64,000 bases of DNA. Origin: Campylobacter cuniculorum DSM 23162 = LMG 24588. Its GTDB lineage: Bacteria; Campylobacterota; Campylobacteria; Campylobacterales; Campylobacteraceae. The translations under genes and the position numbers were made by a program. Where the stretch lies: the NCBI RefSeq assembly GCF_002104335.1, contig NZ_CP020867.1, positions 868,001 through 932,000 of the forward strand. The letters run 5' to 3'. Under the pieces are notes generated by a model. It searched no databases, was not told the DNA's origin, and saw only the letters and a list, made by a program, of their open reading frames with translations. Positions 46,595 through 56,828 of the stretch are shown piece after piece (position 1 is the first letter of the stretch; each line of letters starts with the position of its first letter).

Positions 46595-48912
46595 TTATTA
46601 CAAAGAGTTGGCTCAATGAGTGGATAGATATTGAAGAGCGAAGTTTAGAGGATTTGGTTAAAACCTTAAATTCCATAGGGATTGAGGTTGATGAGGCGTA
46701 TCATTTAAAGGCACCGGATAAAGTTGTCGTAGGCTATGTTAAAGAAAAAATCAAACATGAAAATTCAGACAAACTTAGTATTTGCAAGGTTGATGTGGGA
46801 GATGAAATTTTACAAATCATCTGTGGAGCGGCTAATGTCGCAGTAGGGCAGTTTGTTCCGGTCGCTTTAAAAGGTGCATTGATGCCAAATGGTATGCAAA
46901 TTAAAGCTACAAAGCTTCGTGGAGTGAATTCTTATGGTATGATTTGCTCTTCAAGTGAGCTTGGTTTTGCTAAGATTAATGAAGGAATTTTAATTCTCGA
47001 TGAAAGTATAGGAAAACTCGAGCTTGGAAAGGCTTTAAATACTTATCCTCTTTTTAATGATGTATTCATTGAGGTCGAACTCACTCCAAATCGCGGGGAT
47101 TGTTTGAGCATTTATGGTATAGCAAGGGATTTATCAGCAGCTTGGGATTTGGATTTTAGGAAAAGTCCTATTTTTAAAGATGATGAAAATGTTTTAGCCA
47201 TAGGCAGAATTTTAAAATTAATCGTCGATAAAAAACTCAATAGCTTTCATATATATAAAGTTATAGAGCTTAAAGAGAGTATTAAGACGGATTTGTTGAT
47301 TCATTTGCGTCTTGCTCAAATTGATTTTTTGGGTTCTCATGCGATTGAAAATTTATTAAATTACACAATGCATTCTACGGGTGTGCTTTTTAATGCTTAT
47401 GATTTGGAGTATTTTAATAAAGAAAAAACAGGAATACTTTTAAAATTAAATCAAGAAAATCATGGTGAAACCAAGATAATGTGTGAAGATAAAATTTTAA
47501 GCATTAGCGGTATTTATCAAGAAAAACAATTTAAATGCAAAGAAGAGAGTAAAATCATCATACTAGAAGCTCATTATACACAACCTTTAGTCATTGCAGA
47601 GGCTAAAATTCATTATAAAAAACAAGATGAAAAACTCCTTTATAGAAGTTTTAGAGGAAGTGAGCCAGAACTCAATACAGGTATGAATTTCTTGCTGAAT
47701 TTACTCCAAAAAAATCCTAATGTTTTAATTTACAGCTCTTCGCAACAAATTTTAGAAAATAAAGAAAATTCAGTTATTGATATTCATATAGAAAATATTA
47801 GTGAGATTATAGGACAAGAGATACATAAAGATATAGTGCTAAAGATTCTAAAAAAACTCGAATTTGAATTAACATTTTTTGGCGACGATCGCATCAGTGC
47901 TAAAATTCCCTTGCATCGTCCGGATATTGAAAATTTAGCTGATATTTGCGAAGAGATTGTTAGAATGATAGGCATTGATAGTATTGCTTCTAAAGGTTTA
48001 GAATTCGTAGAAAAAAATCGCAATAACCAAACCTATAAAGAATACAAAAAGCTTTTAAATTTAAGAAATAAAGCCGTGGATAATGGGTATTTTGAGAGTT
48101 TGCATTATGTTTTAGACAATGAAGAGGAACTTAAAGAATTTGATTTTGAACTTGTGAAGTTAAAACTTATAAATCCCATAACCGCCGAGCTTAATACCTT
48201 AAGAACCACGCTTTTAAATCATCTTTTAAATGCAGTAAGTTTTAATGTCAAAAATTCTAAGAAAATCATCAAACTCTTTGAAAGTGGAGCTGTGTTTAAT
48301 GTTACAAATGAGGAATTTTCTCACATGGCTTTGGTGCATTCCGGTTTTAAAGAAGAGGCTCAAATTTCAAACAAAGCCAAACCTGCATTAGTGGATTTTT
48401 ACAGCTTTTTATCGGATATTAAAAATATTTTAGGAGCTTTTGAGCTTAAAAATTCACATTATAATTTTTTAAGTCCTTATGAGCAAGCTGATTTATATGT
48501 CAATGGTATTAAAATAGGCTTTTTAGGAAGACTTCATCTTAAACTTGAGAGAAAAAAAGACTTGCCTAAGACTTATGTTTGTGAATTTGATGTCAATTTA
48601 TTTAAACAAGATCCAAAAATCGCTCAAATTTACTCTAAATTTCCAAGTGTAAGCAGGGATTTAAGCATACTCATTCCTAAAGATTTTTCTTTTAATGCAA
48701 TTAAAAATTGTATCAAAGAGCTTAAATTAGAGAATTTAGACAATTTTAGAGTCATTGATCTTTATGATGATGAAAGTTTAAACGGACAATTGAGTTTGAC
48801 AATGAATTTTGTCTTTAAAAGTCTTGATAAAACCTTAGAAGAAGCAGAAATCACAGCTTATATGGATAAAATTCTAAGGAGCTTAGAGAATTTAGGATTA
48901 AGTTTGAGATGA
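46591..48912 (+). CDS. pheT: Phenylalanyl-tRNA synthetase beta subunit
   Basis: 773 residues. The N-terminal tRNA-binding (EMAP/OB) domain ([37 protein letters not shown]) is followed by B3/B4, B5 ([17 protein letters not shown]) and the C-terminal ferredoxin-like anticodon-binding domain ([15 protein letters not shown]). It is slightly shorter than the E. coli protein. It overlaps aroA by four bases. Confidence 0.96.
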   Translation: MIITKSWLNEWIDIEERSLEDLVKTLNSIGIEVDEAYHLKAPDKVVVGYVKEKIKHENSDKLSICKVDVGDEILQIICGAANVAVGQFVPVALKGALMPNGMQIKATKLRGVNSYGMICSSSELGFAKINEGILILDESIGKLELGKALNTYPLFNDVFIEVELTPNRGDCLSIYGIARDLSAAWDLDFRKSPIFKDDENVLAIGRILKLIVDKKLNSFHIYKVIELKESIKTDLLIHLRLAQIDFLGSHAIENLLNYTMHSTGVLFNAYDLEYFNKEKTGILLKLNQENHGETKIMCEDKILSISGIYQEKQFKCKEESKIIILEAHYTQPLVIAEAKIHYKKQDEKLLYRSFRGSEPELNTGMNFLLNLLQKNPNVLIYSSSQQILENKENSVIDIHIENISEIIGQEIHKDIVLKILKKLEFELTFFGDDRISAKIPLHRPDIENLADICEEIVRMIGIDSIASKGLEFVEKNRNNQTYKEYKKLLNLRNKAVDNGYFESLHYVLDNEEELKEFDFELVKLKLINPITAELNTLRTTLLNHLLNAVSFNVKNSKKIIKLFESGAVFNVTNEEFSHMALVHSGFKEEAQISNKAKPALVDFYSFLSDIKNILGAFELKNSHYNFLSPYEQADLYVNGIKIGFLGRLHLKLERKKDLPKTYVCEFDVNLFKQDPKIAQIYSKFPSVSRDLSILIPKDFSFNAIKNCIKELKLENLDNFRVIDLYDDESLNGQLSLTMNFVFKSLDKTLEEAEITAYMDKILRSLENLGLSLR

Positions 48913-50189
48913 AAATCAATATTTTAGAAAATTTTAACGCCCAAATACAAAACCTTGCCGCAGATAAAAGCATAAGCCATAGATTTGCGATTTTTTCACT
49001 TTTGACCAATTCTACAAATCGGGCTAAAAATTATCTTTTAGCAGAAGATACTCTAAACACTCTTGAAATCATTAAAAATTTAGGAGCAAAAGTAGAGAGA
49101 AAAGAAGATGAGGTTAAAATCATTCCGCCTTTAAATATCTCTTCTCCAAATTGTGTTTTAGAATGCGGAAATTCTGGCACGGCAATGCGTTTGATGATAG
49201 GTTTTTTAAGTGCTTTGGAGGGTTTTTTTGTCTTAAGCGGAGATCAATACCTTAACAATCGTCCTATGAAAAGAATTTGCGAACCTTTAAAAAAAATAGG
49301 AGCAAAAATTTATGGCAGAGAGTATGCGAATTTAGCCCCGCTTTGCATAGAAGGGGCTAAACTTGAGGCTTTTGATTATATGAGTGAAATTTCATCGGCT
49401 CAAGTAAAAACAGCTATGATTTTAGCGGCTTTTAATGCAAAGCAAACTTGTTATTTTAAAGAAAGAGAGCTTAGTCGCAATCATAGTGAGAATATGTTAA
49501 AAGCTATGCAAGCTCCTTTAAAAGTCAGTCAAGATGGATTAAGCCTTGAAATACAACCCCTAAAAGAAGCTTTAAAACCCTTAGACATAATCATCCCAAA
49601 TGACCCTTCTTCAGCGTTTTATTTTGTTTTAGCTACGATTTTATTGCCTCATTCTAAAATTTGTATTAAAAATATTTTACTCAATCCTACACGCATTGAG
49701 GCTTATAAGGTTTTGGAAAAAATGGGAGCAAAAATTACTTATAAATTTTATGAAAATAGTTTTGAAAGCATAGGTGAAATTTACGCACAAAGTAGCGAAC
49801 TTAAAGCTGTGGAAGTGAGTGAAAGAATTTCGTGGTTGATTGATGAAGCTCCTGCTCTTGCAATAGCTTTTTCTCAAGCCAAAGGGACGAGTATTTTAAG
49901 AAATGCTAAAGAATTAAGAGTGAAAGAGAGCGATCGCATTCGCTCTGTGGTTGAAAATTTAAAAAAATGCGGTATTGATGCTCAAGAATTAGAAGATGGT
50001 TTTAAAATCACAGGAGGTGTGCCACAATCTGCAAAAATTCAAAGCTTTGCAGACCATAGAATTGCTATGTCTTTTGCGATTTTAGGCTTAATTTGTGGGA
50101 TTGAAATTGATGATGAAGAATGCATTCAAACTTCTTTCCCAAATTTTAAAGATATACTTAAGAATTTAGGAGTGAAGATTGATTATTGA
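48909..50189 (+). CDS. aroA: 5-enolpyruvylshikimate-3-phosphate synthase
   Basis: 426 residues. DKSISHRFAIF, LECGNSGTAMRLMIG (about 79-93), NRPMKRI and RVKESDRI are the EPSPS motifs. It joins shikimate 3-phosphate and PEP in the chorismate pathway. The stop lies ten bases inside ispH, so the two are translationally coupled. Confidence 0.96.
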   Translation: MKINILENFNAQIQNLAADKSISHRFAIFSLLTNSTNRAKNYLLAEDTLNTLEIIKNLGAKVERKEDEVKIIPPLNISSPNCVLECGNSGTAMRLMIGFLSALEGFFVLSGDQYLNNRPMKRICEPLKKIGAKIYGREYANLAPLCIEGAKLEAFDYMSEISSAQVKTAMILAAFNAKQTCYFKERELSRNHSENMLKAMQAPLKVSQDGLSLEIQPLKEALKPLDIIIPNDPSSAFYFVLATILLPHSKICIKNILLNPTRIEAYKVLEKMGAKITYKFYENSFESIGEIYAQSSELKAVEVSERISWLIDEAPALAIAFSQAKGTSILRNAKELRVKESDRIRSVVENLKKCGIDAQELEDGFKITGGVPQSAKIQSFADHRIAMSFAILGLICGIEIDDEECIQTSFPNFKDILKNLGVKIDY

Positions 50190-51003
50190 ATTAGCGAAAA
50201 ATTATGGTTTTTGTTTTGGCGTTAAAAGGGCTATTAAAAAAGCAGAACAAATCAAAGATGCTGCAACCATAGGACCACTTATCCACAATAACGAAGAAAT
50301 TTCTCGTTTGCAAAAAAAATTTAATGTCAAAACCTTGCAAAATATCACAGATTTAACAAATGAAAAAAAGGCTATCATAAGAACACATGGCATCACCAAA
50401 CAAGATTTAGCCGAACTTCAAAAAAAGAATATTGAAATTTTTGATGCCACTTGTCCTTTTGTAACTAAGCCTCAACAACTCTGTGAACAAATGAGCAAAG
50501 AGGGCTATGAAGTGGTGATTTTTGGGGATGAAAACCATCCTGAAGTTAAAGGTGTAAAAAGCTATGTTAGCACAAAGGCTTATGTAGTTTTAGATAAAAG
50601 TGAGTTAGAAGATTTAAAACTTCCTCATAAAATTGCTGTGGTGAGTCAAACAACTAAAAAGGTAGAGCAATTTATGGAGCTTGTTAATTTTTTGATGTTA
50701 AAGGTTAAAGAAGTGCGTGTTTTTAATACCATTTGCGATGCAACGTTTAAAAATCAAGCGGCCATTACCGAGCTTTCTAAAAAAAGCGATATTATTATCA
50801 TTGTTGGAGGTAAAAATTCAGCAAACACGAAACAACTTTTCTTGATTGCTAAGAATTATTGTGAAGATAGTTATCTTATAGAAACTCAAGATGAGCTTGA
50901 AAAATCGTGGTTTAAAGACAAAAAACATTGTGGCATTAGTGCAGGAGCTAGCACTCCGGATTGGATTATTAAGGAAGTGGTGGATAAAATTAAAGCATTT
51001 TAA
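50179..51003 (+). CDS. ispH: 4-hydroxy-3-methylbut-2-enyl diphosphate reductase
   Basis: 274 residues from TTG 50179. The three cluster cysteines are in GFCFGVKRA (Cys12), FDATCPFV (about 93) and FNTICDAT (about 188); EMS-type IRTHGI and the AGASTPDWII end are typical. It makes IPP and DMAPP in the non-mevalonate pathway using a 4Fe-4S cluster. It follows aroA with overlap. Confidence 0.95.
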   Translation: MIIELAKNYGFCFGVKRAIKKAEQIKDAATIGPLIHNNEEISRLQKKFNVKTLQNITDLTNEKKAIIRTHGITKQDLAELQKKNIEIFDATCPFVTKPQQLCEQMSKEGYEVVIFGDENHPEVKGVKSYVSTKAYVVLDKSELEDLKLPHKIAVVSQTTKKVEQFMELVNFLMLKVKEVRVFNTICDATFKNQAAITELSKKSDIIIIVGGKNSANTKQLFLIAKNYCEDSYLIETQDELEKSWFKDKKHCGISAGASTPDWIIKEVVDKIKAF

Positions 51004-51162
51004 AAAAATGTAAATCAATGGTTTAAAAATTGTGAAAAATTGAAATAAAATTTTAGGAAAATATTTAAAATTTAAAATAAAAATAATTTCTTAACACTAA
51101 TTAAAGAAAAAATAGGATAAAATCAAGCTAATTTTTAATGATATTCTATTTAAAGGAACACG

Positions 51163-52833
51163 ATGAATGAGTCGAACAAAAAAGTTCAAAATAATATAGA
51201 CGACTATCTTGAAGAAGAGAATTTTGAGCAACTTTTGGAAGCTTTTGATAAATCAAGAGAAAATGCCACAACTCAAGGCGTCATTGTTGAAATTAAGAAT
51301 GATGAAGTTTATGTGGATATAGGAAAGAAATCAGAAGGCATTTTAGCATTAAGTGAAATTCAAGATGAGAAGGGAAATTTACTTTTTAATGTGGGCGATT
51401 CAATCAAAATTGCTGTCATAGGTTCTCGCAATGGAAAACCTTTAGTATCTCATAAAAAAGCTTTAAAAAAAGAAAAAATTTCTGAATTTATTAAAAATTA
51501 TAAAGAGGGAGAAAATGACATTTTTGAAGTCAAAATTATGAGTAAAAATAAGGGAGGTTTGATTGTAGCAAATGAAGAAGGGGTTGAATTTTTCTTACCA
51601 AAATCTCAATATAACTTCAAAGATAGCAATAATCTTAGCAATAAAACCTTTAAAGTTAAGATTATCAAAATAGACAAAGAAGGACAAAGTGTCGTTGTTT
51701 CAAGGAAAAAGATTGTTGATGATGAGAGAAAAAAACGTAAAGAGCTTATCCAAAATATAGTAGGACAAGAAGAGGCGATTGAAGGAGTGATTAAAAAAAT
51801 CACCACTTATGGTATGTTCGTTGATGTTGGCGGTATAGATGGGCTTGTGCATTATAGTGAAATTTCTTATAAGGGTCCTGTTAATCCTAGCACCCTATAC
51901 AAAGAGGGCGATAGCGTTCCTGTTAAGGTGATTAAGTATGATAAAGAGCGTCAGCATCTTTCTTTATCCATTAAAGCAGCCTTACCCGATCCTTGGGGTG
52001 AAATTAAAGATAGCTTAGAAGTGGGCGATACGGTTAAAGTCATTGTTTCTAATATAGAATCTTACGGAGCTTTTGTAGATTTGGGAAATGATATTGAAGG
52101 TTTTTTACATATCAGTGAAATTTCTTGGGATAAAGACATTAAGCATCCTAAGGATTATATCAGCAAGGGACAAGAGCTTGATGTTGAAGTGATTGAGATT
52201 GATTCAGATGAAAGACGTTTAAGGGTATCCTTAAGGAATTTGCTTTCAAAACCTTTTGATGAATTCATTAAAAATCATAAAGCTGGAGAAGTTTTAGAAG
52301 GTGTGATTACTTCGATTACTGCTTTTGGAGCTTTTGTGAAATTAGATTCTATTGAGGGTCTTTTGCACAATGAAGATGCTTCTTGGGATAGAAATGATAA
52401 ATGTAAAGATTTATACAAGGTTGGAGATAAAATTAACGTTAAAATCATTAAAATTGATGAAGAAAAACAAAAAATTTCATTGAGCACTAAAGAATTAAGC
52501 ACCAGTCCTATACAAGAATATGCTAAAAATCATAAAACAGGAGAGAGCGTTAAGGGTGTGGTTAGAGATATTAAAGAATTTGGAGTTTTTGTAGAACTTA
52601 GCAAAAATGTCGATGCCTTAATCCACAAAGAAGATATAGGAAATTTGGATTTATCGAGTCTTAAAATCGGAGATGAAATTGAAGCAGCAATTGTTTTCAT
52701 TGATGAAAAGAAAAATAGAATTCGTCTTAGTGTGAAAAATCTGCTTAAAATAAAAGAACGCGAAGCTTTAAACCGAATCAACAAAGAAGACAAAATGACT
52801 TTAGGTGATATTATCAAAGAACAATTAACTTAA
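51163..52833 (+). CDS. rpsA: 30S ribosomal protein S1
   Basis: 556 residues with about six S1/OB repeats. The later four are easy to see (ITTYGMFVDVGGIDGLVHYSE, then ESYGAFVDLGNDIEGFLHISE, TAFGAFVKLDSIEGLLHNEDA and EFGVFVELSKNVDALIHKED; each contains a GxFVxL core). S1 binds mRNA leaders and is needed for initiation on structured or weak ribosome-binding sites. It starts 160 bases after ispH behind AAAGGA and may have its own promoter. Two bases separate it from the next gene. Confidence 0.96.
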   Translation: MNESNKKVQNNIDDYLEEENFEQLLEAFDKSRENATTQGVIVEIKNDEVYVDIGKKSEGILALSEIQDEKGNLLFNVGDSIKIAVIGSRNGKPLVSHKKALKKEKISEFIKNYKEGENDIFEVKIMSKNKGGLIVANEEGVEFFLPKSQYNFKDSNNLSNKTFKVKIIKIDKEGQSVVVSRKKIVDDERKKRKELIQNIVGQEEAIEGVIKKITTYGMFVDVGGIDGLVHYSEISYKGPVNPSTLYKEGDSVPVKVIKYDKERQHLSLSIKAALPDPWGEIKDSLEVGDTVKVIVSNIESYGAFVDLGNDIEGFLHISEISWDKDIKHPKDYISKGQELDVEVIEIDSDERRLRVSLRNLLSKPFDEFIKNHKAGEVLEGVITSITAFGAFVKLDSIEGLLHNEDASWDRNDKCKDLYKVGDKINVKIIKIDEEKQKISLSTKELSTSPIQEYAKNHKTGESVKGVVRDIKEFGVFVELSKNVDALIHKEDIGNLDLSSLKIGDEIEAAIVFIDEKKNRIRLSVKNLLKIKEREALNRINKEDKMTLGDIIKEQLT

Positions 52834-52834
52834 A

Positions 52835-53323
52835 ATGAAAAAATACACCCTAGTTGCGATTTTAAGTGCTTTGGTGCTTGCTTTACTTGTTGTTATTTTT
52901 TATTTATTGTGGAATTTTAATTCACATTCAAATACCCTTCCACAATTTGCCACAGATAACGATACAAATCAAAGCATTGTGATTGATGATAAAGAACTCA
53001 CTTGGCAAGAAGAACTTGCACAATGGCCTAAGAGAGATTTTATCCCTGCAACAGAGAAATTCAGTCTGTATTTTGATGCGGATACAAGTGAGCTTAAAGA
53101 AAAAAATAAATATTTTCAGCTCATTATCAATAAATATGATGTCTATTCTATGTTTTGTTTAAGGCAAATTCTTAACTCATTTAATGTAAAATACTTTTTA
53201 TTAAAATCAGATGAGAGCCCTGAAATATTTTTAGATACAGGTAATAAAAATCTCATTGAAGATATTATCGAGGAACTTAAAAAATACAAAATCAATACAG
53301 AAGTAAAGGAGATATGGTTGTGA
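52835..53323 (+). CDS. Membrane-anchored protein of unknown function
   Basis: 162 residues. One N-terminal transmembrane helix (about residues 5-28) is followed by a periplasmic domain containing WQEELAQWPKRDFIP and LRQILNSFNVKYFLLKSD. I recognise no family. It starts two bases after rpsA and overlaps the serA start, so it is cotranscribed. A similar gene occupies this place in C. jejuni, as I recall. Confidence 0.75.
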   Translation: MKKYTLVAILSALVLALLVVIFYLLWNFNSHSNTLPQFATDNDTNQSIVIDDKELTWQEELAQWPKRDFIPATEKFSLYFDADTSELKEKNKYFQLIINKYDVYSMFCLRQILNSFNVKYFLLKSDESPEIFLDTGNKNLIEDIIEELKKYKINTEVKEIWL

Positions 53324-54903
53324 AGAAAAAAATCATAATTTGCGATGCAATTTTAGATAAAGGAATTGAACTCTTAAGAAAAGCTGAAGATATTGAGCTT
53401 ATTGAGGCTTCTAAAATTCCTAAAAATCAGCTTATGTCAATGTTAGATGATGTAGATATTGCGATTACGAGAAGTTCTACTGATGTTGATGAAAATTTTT
53501 TAAATCATGCAAAAAAACTTAAAGCCTTGATTCGTGCAGGAGTAGGGGTTGATAATGTGGATATTCAAAATTGTTCTAAAAGAGGCGTTATAGTTATGAA
53601 TGTCCCAACGGCTAATACCATTGCTGCAGTTGAATTGACTATGGCTCATCTTTTAACTTCAGCAAGAGCCTTTGTCAATGCCCATAATTTTTTAAAAATT
53701 CAAAGAAAATGGGAGAGAGAAAAATGGTACGGGGTTGAGCTTATGGGCAAGACTTTAGGAGTGATAGGCTTTGGAAACATAGGTTCTAGAGTAGCCATTA
53801 GAGCTAAGGCTTTTGGAATGAAAATTTTAGCCTATGACCCTTATATCCCCGCAAATAAAATTACAGATTTAGGAATGCAACAAGCTAAGCATTGTGATGA
53901 AATTTTGGAAAAAAGCGATTTTATCACAATCCATACACCTAAAACCAAAGAAACAAATAATATGATAAGCTTTAAAGAGCTTGAAAAAATGAAAGATAAC
54001 ATTCGCTTGATTAATTGTGCTAGAGGGGGATTATACAATGAAGAAGCCTTATGTGAAGGCTTAAAAAGTGGTAAAATCGCTTGGCTTGGGATTGATGTTT
54101 TTGACAAAGAACCTGCGATAAACCATCCGCTTTTGGATTTTGAAAATGTTTCAGTAACTTCTCATTTAGGTGCAAACACTTATGAAAGTCAAGAAAACAT
54201 TTCCATACAAGCCTGTGAACAAGCTTTGAATGCAGCTCGAGGGATTAATTACGCTAATGCTTTAAATTTACCGATTAAAACGGAGGATTTACCTGATTTT
54301 GTTGAGCCTTATATCGAGCTTGTTTCTAAAATGGCATTCTTAGCTGCACAAATTGATAAAAATCCTATTAGAAGCATTAAACTTGAAGCACAAGGGGCTA
54401 TCAGTGAATATATGCATTCTTTATTGACCTTTGCGGTTGTGGGTGCTTTGGGTAGAATTTTAGGTGAGAGTATAAATTATGTCAATGCTGAATTTGTAGC
54501 CAAAGAAAAGGGTATAGAACTTCTTTGTGAAACCTCTCCAAATAGCGGTTATAACAATAAACTTAGCGTTAAAATTAGCACAGAGCATTCTAGTGTCAAT
54601 GTTTCTGGAACTGTGTTTGGAGAAAACGAACAAAGGATTGTGGATTTAAATGGTTTTAAAACAGATTTTAAACCAAAAGGAAAAATGCTCGTGTTTAAAA
54701 ACAAAGACATTCCGGGAGTGATTGCTAAAATCAGTGCTGTTTTAGCTTCTAAAAATATCAATATCGCAGATTTTAGACTAGGACGCGATAATTTAGGATA
54801 TGCTTTAGCCGTAGTTTTAGTTGATGAAGCGATAAAAAAAGAAGTGCTTGATGAGCTTAATAGGCTTGAAGTTTGTATTTTTGTTGAATATGTTGAAATT
54901 TAA
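53320..54903 (+). CDS. serA: D-3-phosphoglycerate dehydrogenase
   Basis: 527 residues. ITRSSTDVDENFL, RAGVGVDNVD, the NAD motif GVIGFGNIGSRVA (about 147-160), NCARGGLYNE and TSHLGANT place it in the D-2-hydroxyacid dehydrogenase group; the intervening domain and C-terminal ACT domain match long-form SerA. It makes 3-phosphohydroxypyruvate for serine synthesis. I choose GTG 53320 because AAGGAG (53306-53311) is eight bases away; ATG 53314 would have only two bases of spacing. It overlaps the response regulator gene. Confidence 0.94.
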   Translation: MKKKIIICDAILDKGIELLRKAEDIELIEASKIPKNQLMSMLDDVDIAITRSSTDVDENFLNHAKKLKALIRAGVGVDNVDIQNCSKRGVIVMNVPTANTIAAVELTMAHLLTSARAFVNAHNFLKIQRKWEREKWYGVELMGKTLGVIGFGNIGSRVAIRAKAFGMKILAYDPYIPANKITDLGMQQAKHCDEILEKSDFITIHTPKTKETNNMISFKELEKMKDNIRLINCARGGLYNEEALCEGLKSGKIAWLGIDVFDKEPAINHPLLDFENVSVTSHLGANTYESQENISIQACEQALNAARGINYANALNLPIKTEDLPDFVEPYIELVSKMAFLAAQIDKNPIRSIKLEAQGAISEYMHSLLTFAVVGALGRILGESINYVNAEFVAKEKGIELLCETSPNSGYNNKLSVKISTEHSSVNVSGTVFGENEQRIVDLNGFKTDFKPKGKMLVFKNKDIPGVIAKISAVLASKNINIADFRLGRDNLGYALAVVLVDEAIKKEVLDELNRLEVCIFVEYVEI

Positions 54904-55558
54904 AGCTAAAATTTGTATTATTGAAGATGATAGGGATTTAAACGATTTACTCACCCTTAAATTAAAATCAAACGCGTATGAAATTCTTTCACTCTTTGAT
55001 TTTAAAGAACTTGAAAGTGTGCTCGATGAACAAGAGATTGATTTATTGATTGTAGATAGAAATTTGCCAAGCGGAGATTCTTTAGAAAAAATTAAAAATT
55101 TAAGAAAACAAGGTTATAAAGAACCTGTAATTTTCTTAACCGCTAAAACCCTACATAAAGACTTGCTTGAAGGTTTTGAGGGAGGCTGCGATGATTATAT
55201 TTGCAAACCTTTTGAATTTGATGAGCTTTTACTTCGTATTAAGGCGGTTTTAAAACGTTATAAAAAAGATGAAGAAAAGCTTTTTTATAAAGATTTCATT
55301 TTGGACACTATCAATAGGGATTTTTTTTATAAAGATGAATTAATAGAGCTTTCAAATTTAGATTATGAGTTGATTAAATGTTTATTTGAGAATCAAAACA
55401 TACTCTTAAGCCGACAATTTCTAAGTGAAAATGTGTGGAAAGATGACACGACAAATGATAAAACAATCAATATTGCTTTGACAAGATTGAGGAAAAAAAT
55501 TCCAAAACTTCAAACTCATATTAAAAGCATTCGCGGAGTGGGCTATAAATTATGTTAA
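54890..55558 (+). CDS. OmpR-family response regulator
   Basis: About 222 residues from ATG 54890, which overlaps the end of serA. The receiver domain has IIEDDRDL, the phospho-acceptor Asp in LLIVDRNLPSGDS, the Thr in FLTAKT and the Lys in CKPFEFDELLLR. The C-terminal winged helix includes TINIALTRLRKKI and SIRGVGYKL. It pairs with the following kinase (7-base overlap). The regulon is not evident from the window. Upstream frame to 54848 is not needed. Confidence 0.92.
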   Translation: MLKFKAKICIIEDDRDLNDLLTLKLKSNAYEILSLFDFKELESVLDEQEIDLLIVDRNLPSGDSLEKIKNLRKQGYKEPVIFLTAKTLHKDLLEGFEGGCDDYICKPFEFDELLLRIKAVLKRYKKDEEKLFYKDFILDTINRDFFYKDELIELSNLDYELIKCLFENQNILLSRQFLSENVWKDDTTNDKTINIALTRLRKKIPKLQTHIKSIRGVGYKLC

Positions 55559-56820
55559 AAACCAAAAATATTTTTATAATATTTTTTAGCTTACTTGTCT
55601 TAGTCTTTGCTTTTATTTTTTATATTCTTGCAAATTCTCATCTTAATTTATTATTGCTTAAACAATACGAACAGAAGATAAAAAGTTTAGATGATACCTT
55701 AAGATTTGGACTTTTAGAACAACTTAATCCGCAAAATATCAAAGAATTTGCCACATATACAAGGGCTGATTTTATAATCAAAAAAAATGGAGAGCTTTTT
55801 TCTTCTTTAGATGAAACTTTTGAAAATTTTGAAAAAAAGGCTCTCTTAAATGATAAAAAATTTTTAACTAAAGAATTCAATTTTAAAGATTATAATTACA
55901 CCATCATCGTTTATCCCTATTTTACAGATTTTAAAAAATTTTGGTCCAAAATGCTTTTATTTTTTGGTTTTTATTTAATTTTGGTTTTGATTTTGTTTTA
56001 TTTTATAGGTAAAAAACTTGCCAAACATCTTCAACAAATTCTTGAATTTTTGCAAAATATCGACACTCAAAAAAATGTTTTTTTGGAAAATTCAATCTTT
56101 AAAGAACTCAATTTGCTCAATAAAAAGCTTTTTAAAACTAAGGATAAAATTCTTAAAAAAAATGAAAAGGCAAAAAAACAGAGCGATAAAATTTCTCTTA
56201 AAAATACCCAGCTTACGAGTGTTATTAGTGCAATCTCTCACGAACTTAAAAATCCTTTAAGCGTAATTGATCTCAGTCTTTTGATATTAAAAGATGAAAA
56301 TTTAACGGATGAAAAACTTAAAAAAGAGCTTTTAGAAAAGATTATGCGACAAAGCTTAAAGCTTAATAAACTTACTGAAAAACTTAATTTTGTATTTAAT
56401 TTTAACACTCAAAATTTAAAAATGCAAGATTTTGATTTATTTGAACTTTGTAAAAAGATTATAGAAAATCCCGGTTTTGAAAGAGTGATTCTTCAAGGAA
56501 AAAGTTCAAAGGTTAAAGCTGATGAGTTCTTAATCGAACAAGTGATTATTAATTTGCTTTCAAATGCTTTAAAGTATAGTCAAAAAGAAGTGATTTTAAG
56601 TGTAGAAAATTCAAGGCTTTGTGTGCAAGATTTTGGCATAGGCATAGAAGAAAATCAACTCAAACTTGTTACAAAAAAATTTTATAAAATCGATTCAAAA
56701 AGCGATAATTCTTTTGGTTTGGGACTTTTTTTGGTGAAAAAAATTTTAAGCATTCATAAAAGTTATTTGGAAATCTTTTCAAAACCAAATCAAGGAAGTC
56801 AATTCAGCTTTAAGCTTTGA
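55552..56820 (+). CDS. Sensor histidine kinase
   Basis: 422 residues. Two transmembrane helices (about 7-30 and 135-160) flank a short periplasmic sensor region. The H-box is ISHELKNPLSVIDLS, the N-box is NLLSNALKYS, G1 is DFGIGIEENQ, G2 is SFGLGLFLVKKI. It autophosphorylates and signals to the upstream response regulator. The signal is unknown. ATG 55552 overlaps the regulator. Confidence 0.93.
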   Translation: MLKTKNIFIIFFSLLVLVFAFIFYILANSHLNLLLLKQYEQKIKSLDDTLRFGLLEQLNPQNIKEFATYTRADFIIKKNGELFSSLDETFENFEKKALLNDKKFLTKEFNFKDYNYTIIVYPYFTDFKKFWSKMLLFFGFYLILVLILFYFIGKKLAKHLQQILEFLQNIDTQKNVFLENSIFKELNLLNKKLFKTKDKILKKNEKAKKQSDKISLKNTQLTSVISAISHELKNPLSVIDLSLLILKDENLTDEKLKKELLEKIMRQSLKLNKLTEKLNFVFNFNTQNLKMQDFDLFELCKKIIENPGFERVILQGKSSKVKADEFLIEQVIINLLSNALKYSQKEVILSVENSRLCVQDFGIGIEENQLKLVTKKFYKIDSKSDNSFGLGLFLVKKILSIHKSYLEIFSKPNQGSQFSFKL

Positions 56821-56828
56821 GGATAAAA